From assembly GCF_902713425.1 (NCBI RefSeq), contig NC_081198.1:22489188-22553187 (forward strand): DNA of 64,000 bases, written 5' to 3'. The DNA is from Acipenser ruthenus (lineage: Eukaryota > Chordata > Actinopteri > Acipenseriformes > Acipenseridae). Shown one piece after another: positions 20,150 through 31,246 of the stretch (position 1 is the stretch's first letter; the number at the start of each line of letters is the position of its first letter). The notes below the pieces were generated by a model, which searched no databases, was not told where the DNA came from, and saw only the letters and a program-made list of their open reading frames with translations. Made by a program: the position numbers and the translations under genes.

Positions 20150-21182
20150 CCTTCAGCTGGCTCCTCCGATTGGGGTGGGAGAAGCCTCTGGACGTCCGGG
20201 TTGTCTCTCTCTACGGAAAAGAGACAACGTAAGCAGCAAATCTGGGCAGTTGAAGGAACTATTACTTTAGTCCCTGAGGAGATGGTCGCCTCGCAAGAGG
20301 GACCCCCTCCCCAGGTGAACGGTGTCCTTCCCTGGCGGAGTAGGGGGCGCTGCTTGGCACCGAGACCACGTAGGAAGAATCGTGGCTGTGACGCCTCCTC
20401 GGGGTCCGGGGCCGCCCTCTGCTCCTCCCAGATGGCGCCCTCTGCTGGGCGCCTGCTGCTCTCTCGGTCTGGATCTCGATTACAATCAAGGGCTGGGGAT
20501 GAGGTCGTCTAGGTCATCAAAGGGTCCTCAAAGGTCGTCTGGATGGTAGGTCCTCCTTCTCTCTAACTCCAGGAACGTCTGGAAAAGCCGGAACCGCCTG
20601 AAAAAGAAAAAAACGGGAACCGCCTGAAAAAGAAAAAACTGCTCTCAACAGTCAACAAAATCTTGAAAGACCCTCGGCCTGGATTGGGCAAGCCAAAACC
20701 AGACTGAGCATTAGTCTTCCAAAAAGTTGCCGAGCTGAAGAAAGCCAGTCAAAAATAAAAAAAATTCTGTTCCTCCTCACCCGAACAAACCTCTCACAGA
20801 CCCTCGGAGGGAGCGGGCAATGCCACTACCCTCTAAGCCTTAGTCTTAGAAAGATTTATTCGAACTGAAGAGAAGCCAGAGTATATGGCTGGCTAAGAAG
20901 GACCTGGCATAGGGACATGTTCCACCACACTTGTCTGGTTAGCTGCATGCTCCCAGGAAACAAACTGCTGCTGTCTACATCATCACCACATGTGAATAAA
21001 AGAAAGAAAGACAGCAAGAAAGAAAGAGAGAAAGAAAGAGAAAGAAAGAAAGAGAGAAAGAAAAAAAAAGAAGTAAAACGGCGGGAAAACTTGCATCAAC
21101 ACTGGCACTCTCCCTCCAACAGGGGTAGACAAAATGCTCACAGGAGAGATCCAGATCTGACTTTGACCAACGTTAGAGAAAG

Positions 21183-21370
21183 GTGTGCACCGTTCCCGGA
21201 AAAACTGCAATACCGGGCCGATGCGTGGAGTGGACGGAGCAAGCCCCTGTTCCATCTCCCGATTCCAAAAATCAATTTAATATATGGTCCCCTGATAGGG
21301 GACGTATCAGATATTAAACTGATAAGAACAGATACTACACTTGATCTTAGCCAAAAGGCCGAGAAGCGAT
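21183..21370 (-). ncRNA. RNU2: U2 snRNA gene, copy 9 (full length, altered stem IV)
   Basis: Full length with PSE and 3' box. Three adjacent changes at 21201-21203 turn the stem IV segment GTACCTCC into GTTTTTCC (RNA sense, about nt 168-170). This removes three base pairs that close the stem IV loop, where U2A'/U2B'' bind, so the RNA may be less functional. Confidence 0.9.
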
Positions 21371-21971
21371 GGCGACTTGGCCCTTGCCCGGGGCCCCCCA
21401 GCCCGGACGGCACAGGGGGATTCAAAGGTGGGTGCAAAATTCCAAGCACAAGCAGACCCCCAAAAAACGGGCTGCTGCTTCCAGAGGGGAAATGTGCAAT
21501 TTAAGCAGGAGTAAACAAAACAAAGCAAAAACACACACATAACACCAAAAACAAAACATAAACTGGCGGAGTGCGTCTTACAAATAGTCATGCCAAGCTG
21601 CTATGCTGTGCAAGGTGCCTTGGGTAACTACAACTGTGCCTCGCTGGCTGGCTGGCTTGCTAAGAAGGTCCTGGCATAGGGACATGTTCCACCACACTTG
21701 TCTGGTTAGCTGCATGCTCCCAGGAAACAACCTGCTGCTGTCTACATCATCACCACATGTGAATAAAAGAAAGAAAGACAGCAAGAAAGAAAGAGAGAAA
21801 GAAAGAGAGAAAGAGAGAAAGAAAGAGAGAAAGAAAGAAAGAGAGAAAGATAAAAAAAGAAGTAAAACGGCGGGAAAACTTGCATCAACACTGGCACTCT
21901 CCCTCCAGCAGGGGTAGACAAAATGCTCACAGGAGAGATCCAGATCTGACTTTGACCAACGTTAGAGAAAG

Positions 21972-22159
21972 GTGTGCACCGTTCCCGGAGGTACTGCAAT
22001 ACCGGGCCGATGCGTGGAGTGGACGGAGCAAGCCCCTGTTCCATCTCCCGATTCCAAAAATCAATTTAATATATGGTCCCCTGATAGGGGACGTATCAGA
22101 TATTAAACTGATAAGAACAGATACTACACTTGATCTTAGCCAAAAGGCCGAGAAGCGAT
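21972..22159 (-). ncRNA. RNU2: U2 snRNA gene, copy 10 (intact RNA, altered PSE)
   Basis: RNA region unchanged. The PSE at 22208-22230 has two changes (22214-22215) that turn CCTTTGAAT into CCAATGAAT, within its most conserved half. There is also a change in the GC-rich start-proximal segment. Possibly less active than its neighbours. Confidence 0.92.
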
Positions 22160-23259
22160 GGCGACTTGGCCCTTGCCTGGGGCCCCCCAGCCCGGACGGC
22201 ACAGGGGGATTCATTGGTGGGTGCAAAATTCCAAGCACAAGCAGACCCCCAAAAAACGGGCTGCTGCTTCCAGAGGGGAAATGTGCAATTTAAGCAGGAG
22301 GAAACAAAACAAAGCAAAAACACACACATAACACCAAAAACAAAACATAAACTGGCGGAGTGCGTCTTACAAATAGTCATGCCAAGCTGCTATGCTGTGC
22401 AAGGTGCCTTGGGTAACTACAACTGTGCCTCGCTGGCTGGCTGGCTTGCTAAGAAGGTCCTGGCATAGGGACATGTTCCACCACACTTGTCTGGTTAGCT
22501 GCATGCTCCCAGGAAACAACCTGCTGCTGTCTACATCATCACCACATGTGAATAAAAGAAAGAAAGACAGCAAGAAAGAAAGAGAGAAAGAAAGAGAGAA
22601 AGAGAGAAAGAAAGAGAGAAAGAGATTTTACATTTTTTACATTTACACCCATTCGTTTTTTTCATTCATTTTACATTTCTTTTAAAGATGACATTCATGC
22701 ATACAGACATACATTTTGTTTTAAAAGCATTTAAAATACATTTAAAAACACCAAGACAATTGTGCTTTGTACATGGTTAAAACATACACAGATTAAAATC
22801 AACATGAAAAAAACCTGTGCTGCTTTAAAAGTGACTGGAAAAAAAGAACCATCTATAAAAAACCAGTGTTTGTGAGGGCCGGGGAGTGCTCTCTAAAAAA
22901 GTTCAAAAGTGAACATAAAACTAGATCTAAAACAGGGACAGGGGAAAAGGGACAGTGTATAGAACAGTGAGTTAAAATTCTAAAATTTTAAAACACTTAA
23001 AATGTAACTTTTAATAGTTTACATTAAAAATCTTAAAGATACATAAAACAAAACAAAACAAAATCAAATAAAACATTCAACGTAAATCAAATAAAAGTCC
23101 ATAAAACTGAAACAAAAAGACTACATAAAACCAGGGCACCGTTGAAAAAACGGTCATGCCAGCTAAAAAGGGCGGAATGCTGGCATGACAAAATAAATAA
23201 AAGGCTTAGCGGTGCCCCGTAGTCCCGCTCCTAGGAGCTAGCGGTTCCAGTTTTTTCCT

Positions 23260-26200
23260 TTATTCCATCTTCACGTCCTGAAGTCCGGCGATCCTCCACT
23301 CCGCGCAGGCCTTGTCCTTCCCGAGGGTCCGGATGTCCAGAATTACAAAGTCCTTGATAAGAGTTTGTGCCCTTCTGGTCGTGGTGATAGTGTCTAGCTC
23401 CTGCTTGTGATAGACACAGACGTTACGGCCTTCCCACAGGATCTGCTTGACAACATTGATGACACGCCAAACGCACTTAGCTGTGCTGGTATCGATTCCT
23501 CCCGCAGGCCCATAGAGCACAGTCTCAGCGGTCATCTTGGCCGTGTCAGCAAACCTGTTTAGGAAGACAGAGACAGAGAGCCAGACACTGCCAGCCACAT
23601 CACACTCCCAGAAGATATGGGCTGGTGTTTCTCTCTTGCGGCACATTGCATAGGGGCATGTTTCTACTTGGGCTAGTCCCCTCCTGAACATGAACGCTCG
23701 AGTGGGGAATGCACTGTGGACGGTGTTCCATGCTATATCCTTCTGGACATTACTGAGGCAGCTGTGAGACACATTCTCCCAGATTTTTTGGCTTTGGGTG
23801 AGGGAGAAAGTAGCTACTTTTTCAATTTCCTGGGAAGCGGCAAGATATTTAGTTACAGCCTTGTATTCCCAGGAGGCCAATTTTGCTTTATCTAAGCCCA
23901 ATTTATATATAGTGTCCCTTAAGGTTCTATAATACAATGGGGGGTCCCAGGAGTACGGCACGGTGTTATCAATAGTGCAGAGGCCCAAGGCCCTGAGACA
24001 GGTGGCAAAATAGAAACGATTCATGTAACATACCTTCCTGTCCAGGGCCTGGATGTTCTTGATAGTTTGCGTGAGCCCCTGCACTCGGGTGAGCTGCACA
24101 ACGTCCGGGACCCCCTTACCTCCCTTCTTGTCGGCTTTACTCAGGGTGGCTCGCTTTACCCTCTCCATCTTGCTGCCCCAGATAAAGCGGTGGATAATGC
24201 GGTCCACCACTTTTTTGGTGGTCCTGTCTGGGGGAAAGATTTTTCCTACATAAGAGAGGATGGGGAACAGTATAGACTTGGTTATTAATACTCTACCCGT
24301 CATTGTTAAGGATCTTGTGCTCCATCCGCCAATCTTTTTACGGACCTGGTTAATGGCCGCCGTCCAGCTCTGGGCCCCCGAGCTATTGTTCTCGAAAATG
24401 AGGCCCAGAATCTTGATTTTGTCCTTTTTGACAGGGTACATGTCCGACAGTTCCCTATCTACCTGCCAATTTTTAGACACGTAGACTTCGCTCTTGGACT
24501 TATTAATCACTGCCCCGGTCGCCGTGCAGTACTTCTCAAGGATATTACTAATCCGAGGTACCGACGATGTGTTGGTGCAAATGAGTGACACATCGTCCAT
24601 ATATGCTGTTGTTTTGACCTGGACCCCGTTGGATCCAGGCAGCTGGAAACCAGTTATATTGGTATCCCTACGAATTGCCTGCAGGAGGGGTTCAATGCAC
24701 ACGACATATAGCAGTGGGGATAGTGGGCAACCCTGTCTGACCCCTGACTGGATAGATATTTTACCAGTCAGGTGCCTGTTCACCAAGACTCGGGTACTAA
24801 TGTTTGTATATATGGTTTTAACCCACTCCCTAAGTCCAGGAGCGAATTTCATCTGGTCCATCACTTTGTACATATATTCATGGCTTACCCTATCGAACGC
24901 CTTCTCCTGGTCAAGGTTGAACAGGCAGAGGGGATGGTTCCGTTCTCTAGAATAAGCCAGAATGTCCCTTGTTAACATTAAAATATCCGTGATGGACCTC
25001 CCTGGGACGCCACAAGCCTGGTCGGGGCCAATGACCAAAGGGAGGTGTACTTGTAGCCGGAGCATCAGAGCTTTGGCTAGTATCTTGTAATCCACGCAAA
25101 GGAGGCTGATTGGGCGCCAATTCCGTAGATCTTTAACTTCCCCTTTCTTATGAAGGAGAGTAATTACACTCTCCCGCATAGAAGGGCCCAACCACTTCTC
25201 CCTGTAGACCGCTCTGTAGACCTCCGCTAAATGGACTTTTAGCATGTCCCAAAAAAGATGGTAATACTCACCCGGGATGCCATCTGGACCTGGCGTCTTA
25301 CCGGTGTTCATGGTCTTAACCGCCTGGGTGAGCTCCTCCAGCGTGAGTTCTGGGTCCTTCTCCTCCTCCTCGTCGTCCCGCACTGAGTCAGGCTCCAACT
25401 GGCTCAGGAACCACTCTATCAGGGTGTCATCTGTAGCTTTGATGTTATATAGGTCCCTATAGAAGTTCTCTACCACTTTTTTCACTCCCTCACTATCCTC
25501 TACTATCCTCCCCCTGCTGTCGAGCATGGAGGACATCAAGTGCCGCTTCTCCCTCGTTTTCTGGAAGAAGAAGCGAGTACACTTTTCGTCTTCCTCCATT
25601 TTTTGCACTTTTGCATTGTGCATGACCTTTCGTTGTTCCTCCCTACAAAGCACTGAAAGATCTAGCTTGGTCTGGGCTATCTCGTCGCTTACAGGGAACC
25701 CCCGAAGCTGAAGCAGGCTCAGATGCTGGAGGGCAGCATTCAGGTGTTTATATTTGGCCCTCCTTTCTTTTGCTTTCCTCTTGCCTGCTGCTATGAAATA
25801 ACCCTTAGTTCTGATTTTGACCATCTCCCACCACTCTATAGGGGAGTTGAATAGGTCACGCAAAGTGGTCCACTCAACAAGCCTGCTCTTATAGGCTGCA
25901 GCTATGGAGGGGTCATCGAGTAAGGAGGTGTTTAATTTCCAAACCCCTGACCCCATCTGGGAGGTCTGAGGGACCTGCAATGTTACCTGCAGGAGCCTAT
26001 GGTCAGAGAAGAAGACGGCCTGGGTGTCTACTGCCGTCTTCGTAAGGGAGCTGGTATGCAGGACGAGATCTATACGGGAGAAGGAGGTCCCAGATGAGCT
26101 CACCCAGGTAAAGGGAGGCACCAGGTCCTTACCTGCATCACACAGGGAGAAATCAGATATTACGGAGGACAAAACTCTACTAGAGCGGTCGTTGCGTGGC

Positions 26201-26703
26201 CTGCTCCGGTCTACGTCCCTCAGAGCACAATTGAAGTCACCTGACACGATGACGGGTACGTTCCCCAGCAGGAGTGGACGCAGCTGTGGAAAAAATTGAA
26301 CTCTTTCGTTTTGGTTAGTGGGTGCGTAGACATTGACCAGTCTGAGGGGAGTGTTGTTGTATGTCACATCCACGCTCAGAATTCTACCAGGTTCTACCTC
26401 CCTGCTGCTGCGGGAGGTAATAAATGGGTTTTTAAACAGGATACCTACTCCGTCGGCTCTGGCTATGTTGGAGCCCGACCAGAAGGAGTCCCCCAGGGTC
26501 CAAGTCTCCTTCAGGTTCCTATAATCAGGGCTCGACGAAATACCACACTCCTGCAGAAAGATGAGATCTGCTTTCAAGTTAGCTAGATAGTTTAGTACAT
26601 CAAATCTTTTTTGTGTCTCCCTGATGCTCCTGACATTAACAGACACACATATCAGGGCCATCAGGGTAGCTAACAAGAAAAGGAGTCGCTGCGTCCACCC
26701 CAT
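23260..26703 (-). CDS. K4 ORF2: endonuclease and reverse transcriptase, 1147 aa, open
   Basis: Same length and domain order as K2 ORF2, with all catalytic motifs (SDH, FNLDQEKAFD, RQGCPLS, YMDD) and NWRPISLL kept. Copy-specific changes include AASQE for AGSQE, CPYAM for CPYAK inside the finger (Cys and His kept) and REKW for REKR. One of the best candidates for an active ORF2 in the window. Confidence 0.94.
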   Translation of the reverse strand: MGWTQRLLFLLATLMALICVSVNVRSIRETQKRFDVLNYLANLKADLIFLQECGISSSPDYRNLKETWTLGDSFWSGSNIARADGVGILFKNPFITSRSSREVEPGRILSVDVTYNNTPLRLVNVYAPTNQNERVQFFPQLRPLLLGNVPVIVSGDFNCALRDVDRSRPRNDRSSRVLSSVISDFSLCDAGKDLVPPFTWVSSSGTSFSRIDLVLHTSSLTKTAVDTQAVFFSDHRLLQVTLQVPQTSQMGSGVWKLNTSLLDDPSIAAAYKSRLVEWTTLRDLFNSPIEWWEMVKIRTKGYFIAAGKRKAKERRAKYKHLNAALQHLSLLQLRGFPVSDEIAQTKLDLSVLCREEQRKVMHNAKVQKMEEDEKCTRFFFQKTREKRHLMSSMLDSRGRIVEDSEGVKKVVENFYRDLYNIKATDDTLIEWFLSQLEPDSVRDDEEEEKDPELTLEELTQAVKTMNTGKTPGPDGIPGEYYHLFWDMLKVHLAEVYRAVYREKWLGPSMRESVITLLHKKGEVKDLRNWRPISLLCVDYKILAKALMLRLQVHLPLVIGPDQACGVPGRSITDILMLTRDILAYSRERNHPLCLFNLDQEKAFDRVSHEYMYKVMDQMKFAPGLREWVKTIYTNISTRVLVNRHLTGKISIQSGVRQGCPLSPLLYVVCIEPLLQAIRRDTNITGFQLPGSNGVQVKTTAYMDDVSLICTNTSSVPRISNILEKYCTATGAVINKSKSEVYVSKNWQVDRELSDMYPVKKDKIKILGLIFENNSSGAQSWTAAINQVRKKIGGWSTRSLTMTGRVLITKSILFPILSYVGKIFPPDRTTKKVVDRIIHRFIWGSKMERVKRATLSKADKKGGKGVPDVVQLTRVQGLTQTIKNIQALDRKVCYMNRFYFATCLRALGLCTIDNTVPYSWDPPLYYRTLRDTIYKLGLDKAKLASWEYKAVTKYLAASQEIEKVATFSLTQSQKIWENVSHSCLSNVQKDIAWNTVHSAFPTRAFMFRRGLAQVETCPYAMCRKRETPAHIFWECDVAGSVWLSVSVFLNRFADTAKMTAETVLYGPAGGIDTSTAKCVWRVINVVKQILWEGRNVCVYHKQELDTITTTRRAQTLIKDFVILDIRTLGKDKACAEWRIAGLQDVKME

Positions 26704-26708
26704 AGCGA

Positions 26709-28656
26709 CTATGATTGGGAGGTCGGGACACTCTTCCTACTCTTAGCTCTACGCTTGCTTCGAGGGGGCTTGGGCTTATTTGCAACTCCCATCACCCCTG
26801 AGAAGGTACTCACTGCTGCCTCGTCCAAGAAGGCACCGTCTTTATATGCACAGTACGTGGAGTTGTTGGGGCTATTCAACTCCCCACAAGGTAAGTCTGG
26901 TGGAACTTGCTCAGGGCCCCTCGGAACGTGTGGGTCAGCTTTGTCCTGGGGGGGGGGTTATGACAGACAGCATTCTTTGGCTGTTACCGTCTGTTGAATT
27001 GGAGCTGTTAGCAGACTTCTGGCTTACCGCGTCCAGGGGTATTCCCATGTCCTCCAGTGCTGTATCTAGGAGGACCTCTAGGGGGCCCCTGGTTTTGCCC
27101 ATACAAGGGATGGGGTCAAGGATGCTTTGAAGGGAGGCCCTTCGCTTGAAGAGGGTCATTGCTACAGAGGTACTGCTGGTCAGGGAAGGTGTTGACCCCG
27201 ACCTCTCCCTCGGTGCATTAGTGAACACCTCTTCTGCGAGGTGTGCTAGGGTTTGTGCCAACGACTGGGAAGGCTGGCTGGGGATGCCCTGGCTGGCTGC
27301 TACCTGCCCACTAGGCGGCAGTGTAGCCGTCCCACTCGCCTCCGTCTCTGCCTGCGAGGGCAAGACTGGGGACTTTGTGTGGACATTAGCTGGTTTTGGA
27401 TCTATGGGGGCCACCTGCAACTTGCTGTCTTTGATCCTGATCTTCTTTCTTTTCCCCCCCTCGTCTCTACCCTTTCTTTTCCCCACCCTCTGCTGGTTCT
27501 TCACTCCCTTCCCCTCCTTCTCACTCTCACTTTCACTGTCGCTTTTGCTTTCCTCCCCCACGGACTCAATCCTTATGGCGTCATAACGAGAGCCGAGGGG
27601 GAGTGCTGGCACTGAGAGGGCCCTACTCAGGGGGGGGGCCGCTGCTGGGTCCGGGCTCCCTCCCTGACTCGTGTTCTGCATCAGAGGAGCTACTGGAGGA
27701 GCTAGTGGAGTGGCTGTTGTACTCTCTCTCTGGGCTGGGGGAAGGGGTCCTCGTAAAACGGGACATGTCTCGGGGGCGGGGGGGTGAGGGGGTGCTGGTG
27801 ATGATGGTGGTGCTGGAGTCTGGGTCTTGGATACTGTTGGTGGTGATGTGGACTGATCTTTGTTACTTGCTCCCTCTTCCTGCTCAGGCCTAGGCTTGTT
27901 CATGTTTGCCTTGCTGGCTCTGGCCATGTTGGCATAGGAAGAGGGGCAGTCCTTAAACAGGTGCCCCTTCTTTCCACACAAATTGCACTGCCTCTCTTCT
28001 CTGCAGTGGCTGGTCTCGTGGGGGGCGCCGCAGTTCCTGCACTTGACTACAGTACACGCGGCCGCCAGGTGTCCTAATTCCCCACATTTCCTGCAGAGTT
28101 TTGGCATCCCATTATAGAATACCAGCCCTCTGTTGGGCCCTAACACTATGGAGTTTGGAATGTGGCGGACGCCTCCAATGCCCGATGGATCAACATTAAG
28201 GCGTACCAGCCACTTTCTGGCTCCTGTCCAAACCCCATCTTCGTCTGTAATTTTCCTCCCTTCTGATGACACCCTCCCATAGCGGTTAAGCCATGTTGTA
28301 ATATCATAGTCGCTAACAGCCTCATTGAAAAATTGGACAGTAACAACTTTCATTTCTCTGTCTGTCAGTGCATCCACACAAAATTCTTTGTATGGAGCGA
28401 GATATTTATTCTCCCCCCAAAAGGACCACATTTCTTGTAACTTTTGGGGGTTCCTAAAACTGACCTCAAACACTTCCTTAAGCCCTGGCAATTTCACCAA
28501 ACAATTCAAGTCAGAAGGGGAAAAACCCATACCCCTCTGAAGAATGGTCCGGCTGAACTCCAGTCTCGTCAGTCCTGGTTCCGTTTCATCTTGCTTGTTT
28601 CTTGTGAAGCGCACCGCATTGTGCCTCCTGGTTTCCTGGGTTGGCCGGAACGCCAT
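26709..28656 (-). pseudogene. K4 ORF1, open for 573 aa then frame-shifted
   Basis: C run (i) is one base short and C run (ii) one base long, so the Pro-rich segment between them is read in another frame and the normal frame is regained. A 10-base C run at about 26948 then ends it with ..ITPPPGQS at 26935, losing about 75 C-terminal residues. Three knuckles and the acidic/basic region are present. Confidence 0.88.
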
Positions 28657-29686
28657 CCTTCAGCTGGCTCCTCCGATTGGGGTGGGAGAAGCCTCTGGAC
28701 GTCCGGGTTGTCTCTCTCTACGGAAAAGAGACAACGTAAGCAGCAAATCTGGGCAGTTGAAGGAACTATTACTTTAGTCCCTGAGGAGATGGTTGCCTCG
28801 CAAGAGGGACCCCCTCCCCAGGTGAACGGTGTCCTTCCCTGGCGGAGTAGGGGGCGCTGCTTGGCACCGAGACCACGTAGGAAGAATCGTGGCTGTGACG
28901 CCTCCTCGGGGTCCGGGGCCGCCCTCTGCTCCTCCCAGATGGTGCCCTCTGCTGGGTGCCTGCTGCTCTCTCGGTCTGGATCTCGACTACAATCAAGGGC
29001 TGGGGATGAGGTCGTCTAGGTCATCAAAGGGTCCTCAAAGGTCGTCTGGATGGTAGGTCCTCCTTCTCTCTAACTCCAGGAACGTCTGGAAAAGCCGGAA
29101 CCGCCTGAAAAAGAAAAAAACGGGAACCGCCTGAAAAAGAAAAAACTGCTCTCAACAGTCAACAAAATCTTGAAAGACCCTCGGCCTGGATTGGGCAAGC
29201 CAAAACCAGACTGAGCATTAGTCTTCCAAAAAGTTGCCGAGCTGAAGAAAGCCAGTCAAAAATAAAAAAAATTCTGTTCCTCCTCACCCGAACAAACCTC
29301 TCACAGACCCTCGGAGGGAGCGGGCAATGCCACTACCCTCTAAGCCTTAGTCTTAGAAAGATTTATTCGAACTGAAGAGAAGCCAGAGTATATGGCTGGC
29401 TAAGAATGACCTGGCATAGGGACATGTTCCACCACACTTGTCTGGTTAGCTGCATGCTCCCAGGAAACAAACTGCTGCTGTCTACATCATCATCACATGT
29501 GAATAAAAGAAAGAAAGACAGCAAGAAAGAAAGAGAGAAAGAAAGAGAAAGAAAGAGAGAAAGAAAAAAAAAAGAAGTAAAACGGCGGGAAAACTTGCAT
29601 CAACACTGGCACTCTCCCTCCAGCAGGGGTAGACAAAATGCTCACAGGAGAGATCCAGATCTGACTTTGACCAACGTTAGAGAAAG

Positions 29687-29874
29687 GTGTGCACCGTTCC
29701 CGGAGGTACTGCAATACCGGGCCGATGCGTGGAGTGGACGGAGCAAGCCCCTGTTCCATCTCCCGATTCCAAAAATCAATTTAATATATGGTCCCCTGAT
29801 AGGGGACGTATCAGATATTAAACTGATAAGAACAGATACTACACTTGATCTTAGCCAAAAGGCCGAGAAGCGAT
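29687..29874 (-). ncRNA. RNU2: U2 snRNA gene, copy 11 (intact)
   Basis: Full length with PSE at 29923-29945 and 3' box, between K5 and K4, reading towards K4. Confidence 0.96.
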
Positions 29875-30476
29875 GGCGACTTGGCCCTTGCCCGGGGCCC
29901 CCCAGCCCGGACGGCACAGGGGGATTCAAAGGTGGGTGCAAAATTTCAAGCACAAGCAGACCCCAAAAAAACGGGCTGCTGCTTCCAGAGGGGAAATGTG
30001 CAATTTAAGCAGGAGAAAACAAAACAAAGCAAAAACACACACATAACACCAAAAACAAAACATAAACTGGCGGAGTGCGTCTTACAAATAGTCATGCCAA
30101 GCTGCTATGCTGTGCAAGGTGCCTTGGGTAACTACAACTGTGCCTCGCTGGCTGGCTGGCTTGCTAAGAAGGTCCTGGCATAGGGACATGTTCCACCACA
30201 CTTGTCTGGTTAGCTGCATGCTCCCAGGAAACAACCTGCTGCTGTCTACATCATCACCACATGTGAATAAAAGAAAGAAAGACAGCAAGAAAGAAAGAGA
30301 GAAAGAAAGAGAGAAAGAGAGAAAGAAAGAGAGAAAGAAAGAAAGAGAGAAAGAAAAAAAAAAGAAGTAAAACGGCGGGAAAACTTGCATCAACACTGGC
30401 ACTCTCCCTCCAGCAGGGGTAGACAAAATGCTCACAGGAGAGATCCAGATCTGACTTTGACCAACGTTAGAGAAAG

Positions 30477-30615
30477 GTGTGCACCGTTCCCGGAGGTACT
30501 GCAATACCGGGCCGATGCGTGGAGTGGACGGAGCAAGCCCCTGTTCCATCTCCCGATTCCAAAAATCAATTTAATATATGGTCCCCTGATAGGGGACGTA
30601 TCAGATATTAATACT
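30477..30615 (-). pseudogene. U2 remnant at the K5 3' junction, 15-bp deletion
   Basis: Starts at U2 nt 35 but lacks 15 bases just after it (about nt 40-55). The rest runs to nt 188 with a 3' box. The same deletion is seen next to K9, which marks K5 and K9 as sister units. Confidence 0.93.
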
Positions 30616-31246
30616 CTTTTATTGAGATTTTACATTTTTTACATTTACACCCATTCGTTTTTTCATTCATTTTACATTTCTTTTAAAGATGACATTCATG
30701 CATACAGACATACATTTTGTTTTAAAAGCATTTAAAATACATTTAAAAACACCAAGACAATTGTGCTTTGTACATGGTTAAAACAGACACAGATTAAAAT
30801 CAACATGAAAAAAACCTGTGCTGTTTTAAAAGTGACTGGAAAAAAAGAACCATCTATAAAAAACCAGTGCTTGTGAGGGCCGGGGAGTGCTCTCTAAAAA
30901 AGTGAACATAAACCTAGATCTAAAACAGGGACAGGGGAAAAGGGACAGTGTATAAACAGTGAGTTAAAATTCTAAAATTTTAAAACACTTAAAATGTAAC
31001 TTTTAATAGTTTACATTAAAAATCTTAAAGATACATAAAACAAAACAAAACAAAATCAAATAAAACATTCAAATTAAATCAAAGGTCCATAAAACTGAAA
31101 CAAAAAGACTACATAAAACCAGGGCACCGTTGAAAAACGGTCATGCCAGCTAAAAAGGGCGGAATGCTGGCATGACAAAATAAATAAAAGGCTTAGCGGT
31201 GCCCCGTAGTCCCGCTCCTAGGAGCTAGCGGTTCCAGTTTTTTCCT

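Larger units (their letters stand above)
17804..20886 (-). mobile_element. K3: Keno-like LINE with a 3.7-kb internal deletion
   Basis: Both ends are present, but the interval from the middle of ORF1 to the middle of ORF2 is gone; the join is at about 19310. Junction types and ORF2 variants mark it as a sister of K2, so the deletion came after they split. Confidence 0.92.
22622..29393 (-). mobile_element. K4: near full-length Keno-like LINE joined directly to the spacer microsatellite
   Basis: 6.77 kb. Unlike the other copies its 3' end has no U2 next to it: at 22621/22622 the CT tract of U2 copy 10's upstream spacer runs straight into the element 3' UTR. ORF2 is open. ORF1 is broken only near its C-terminus after two compensating C-run changes. 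Confidence 0.93.
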
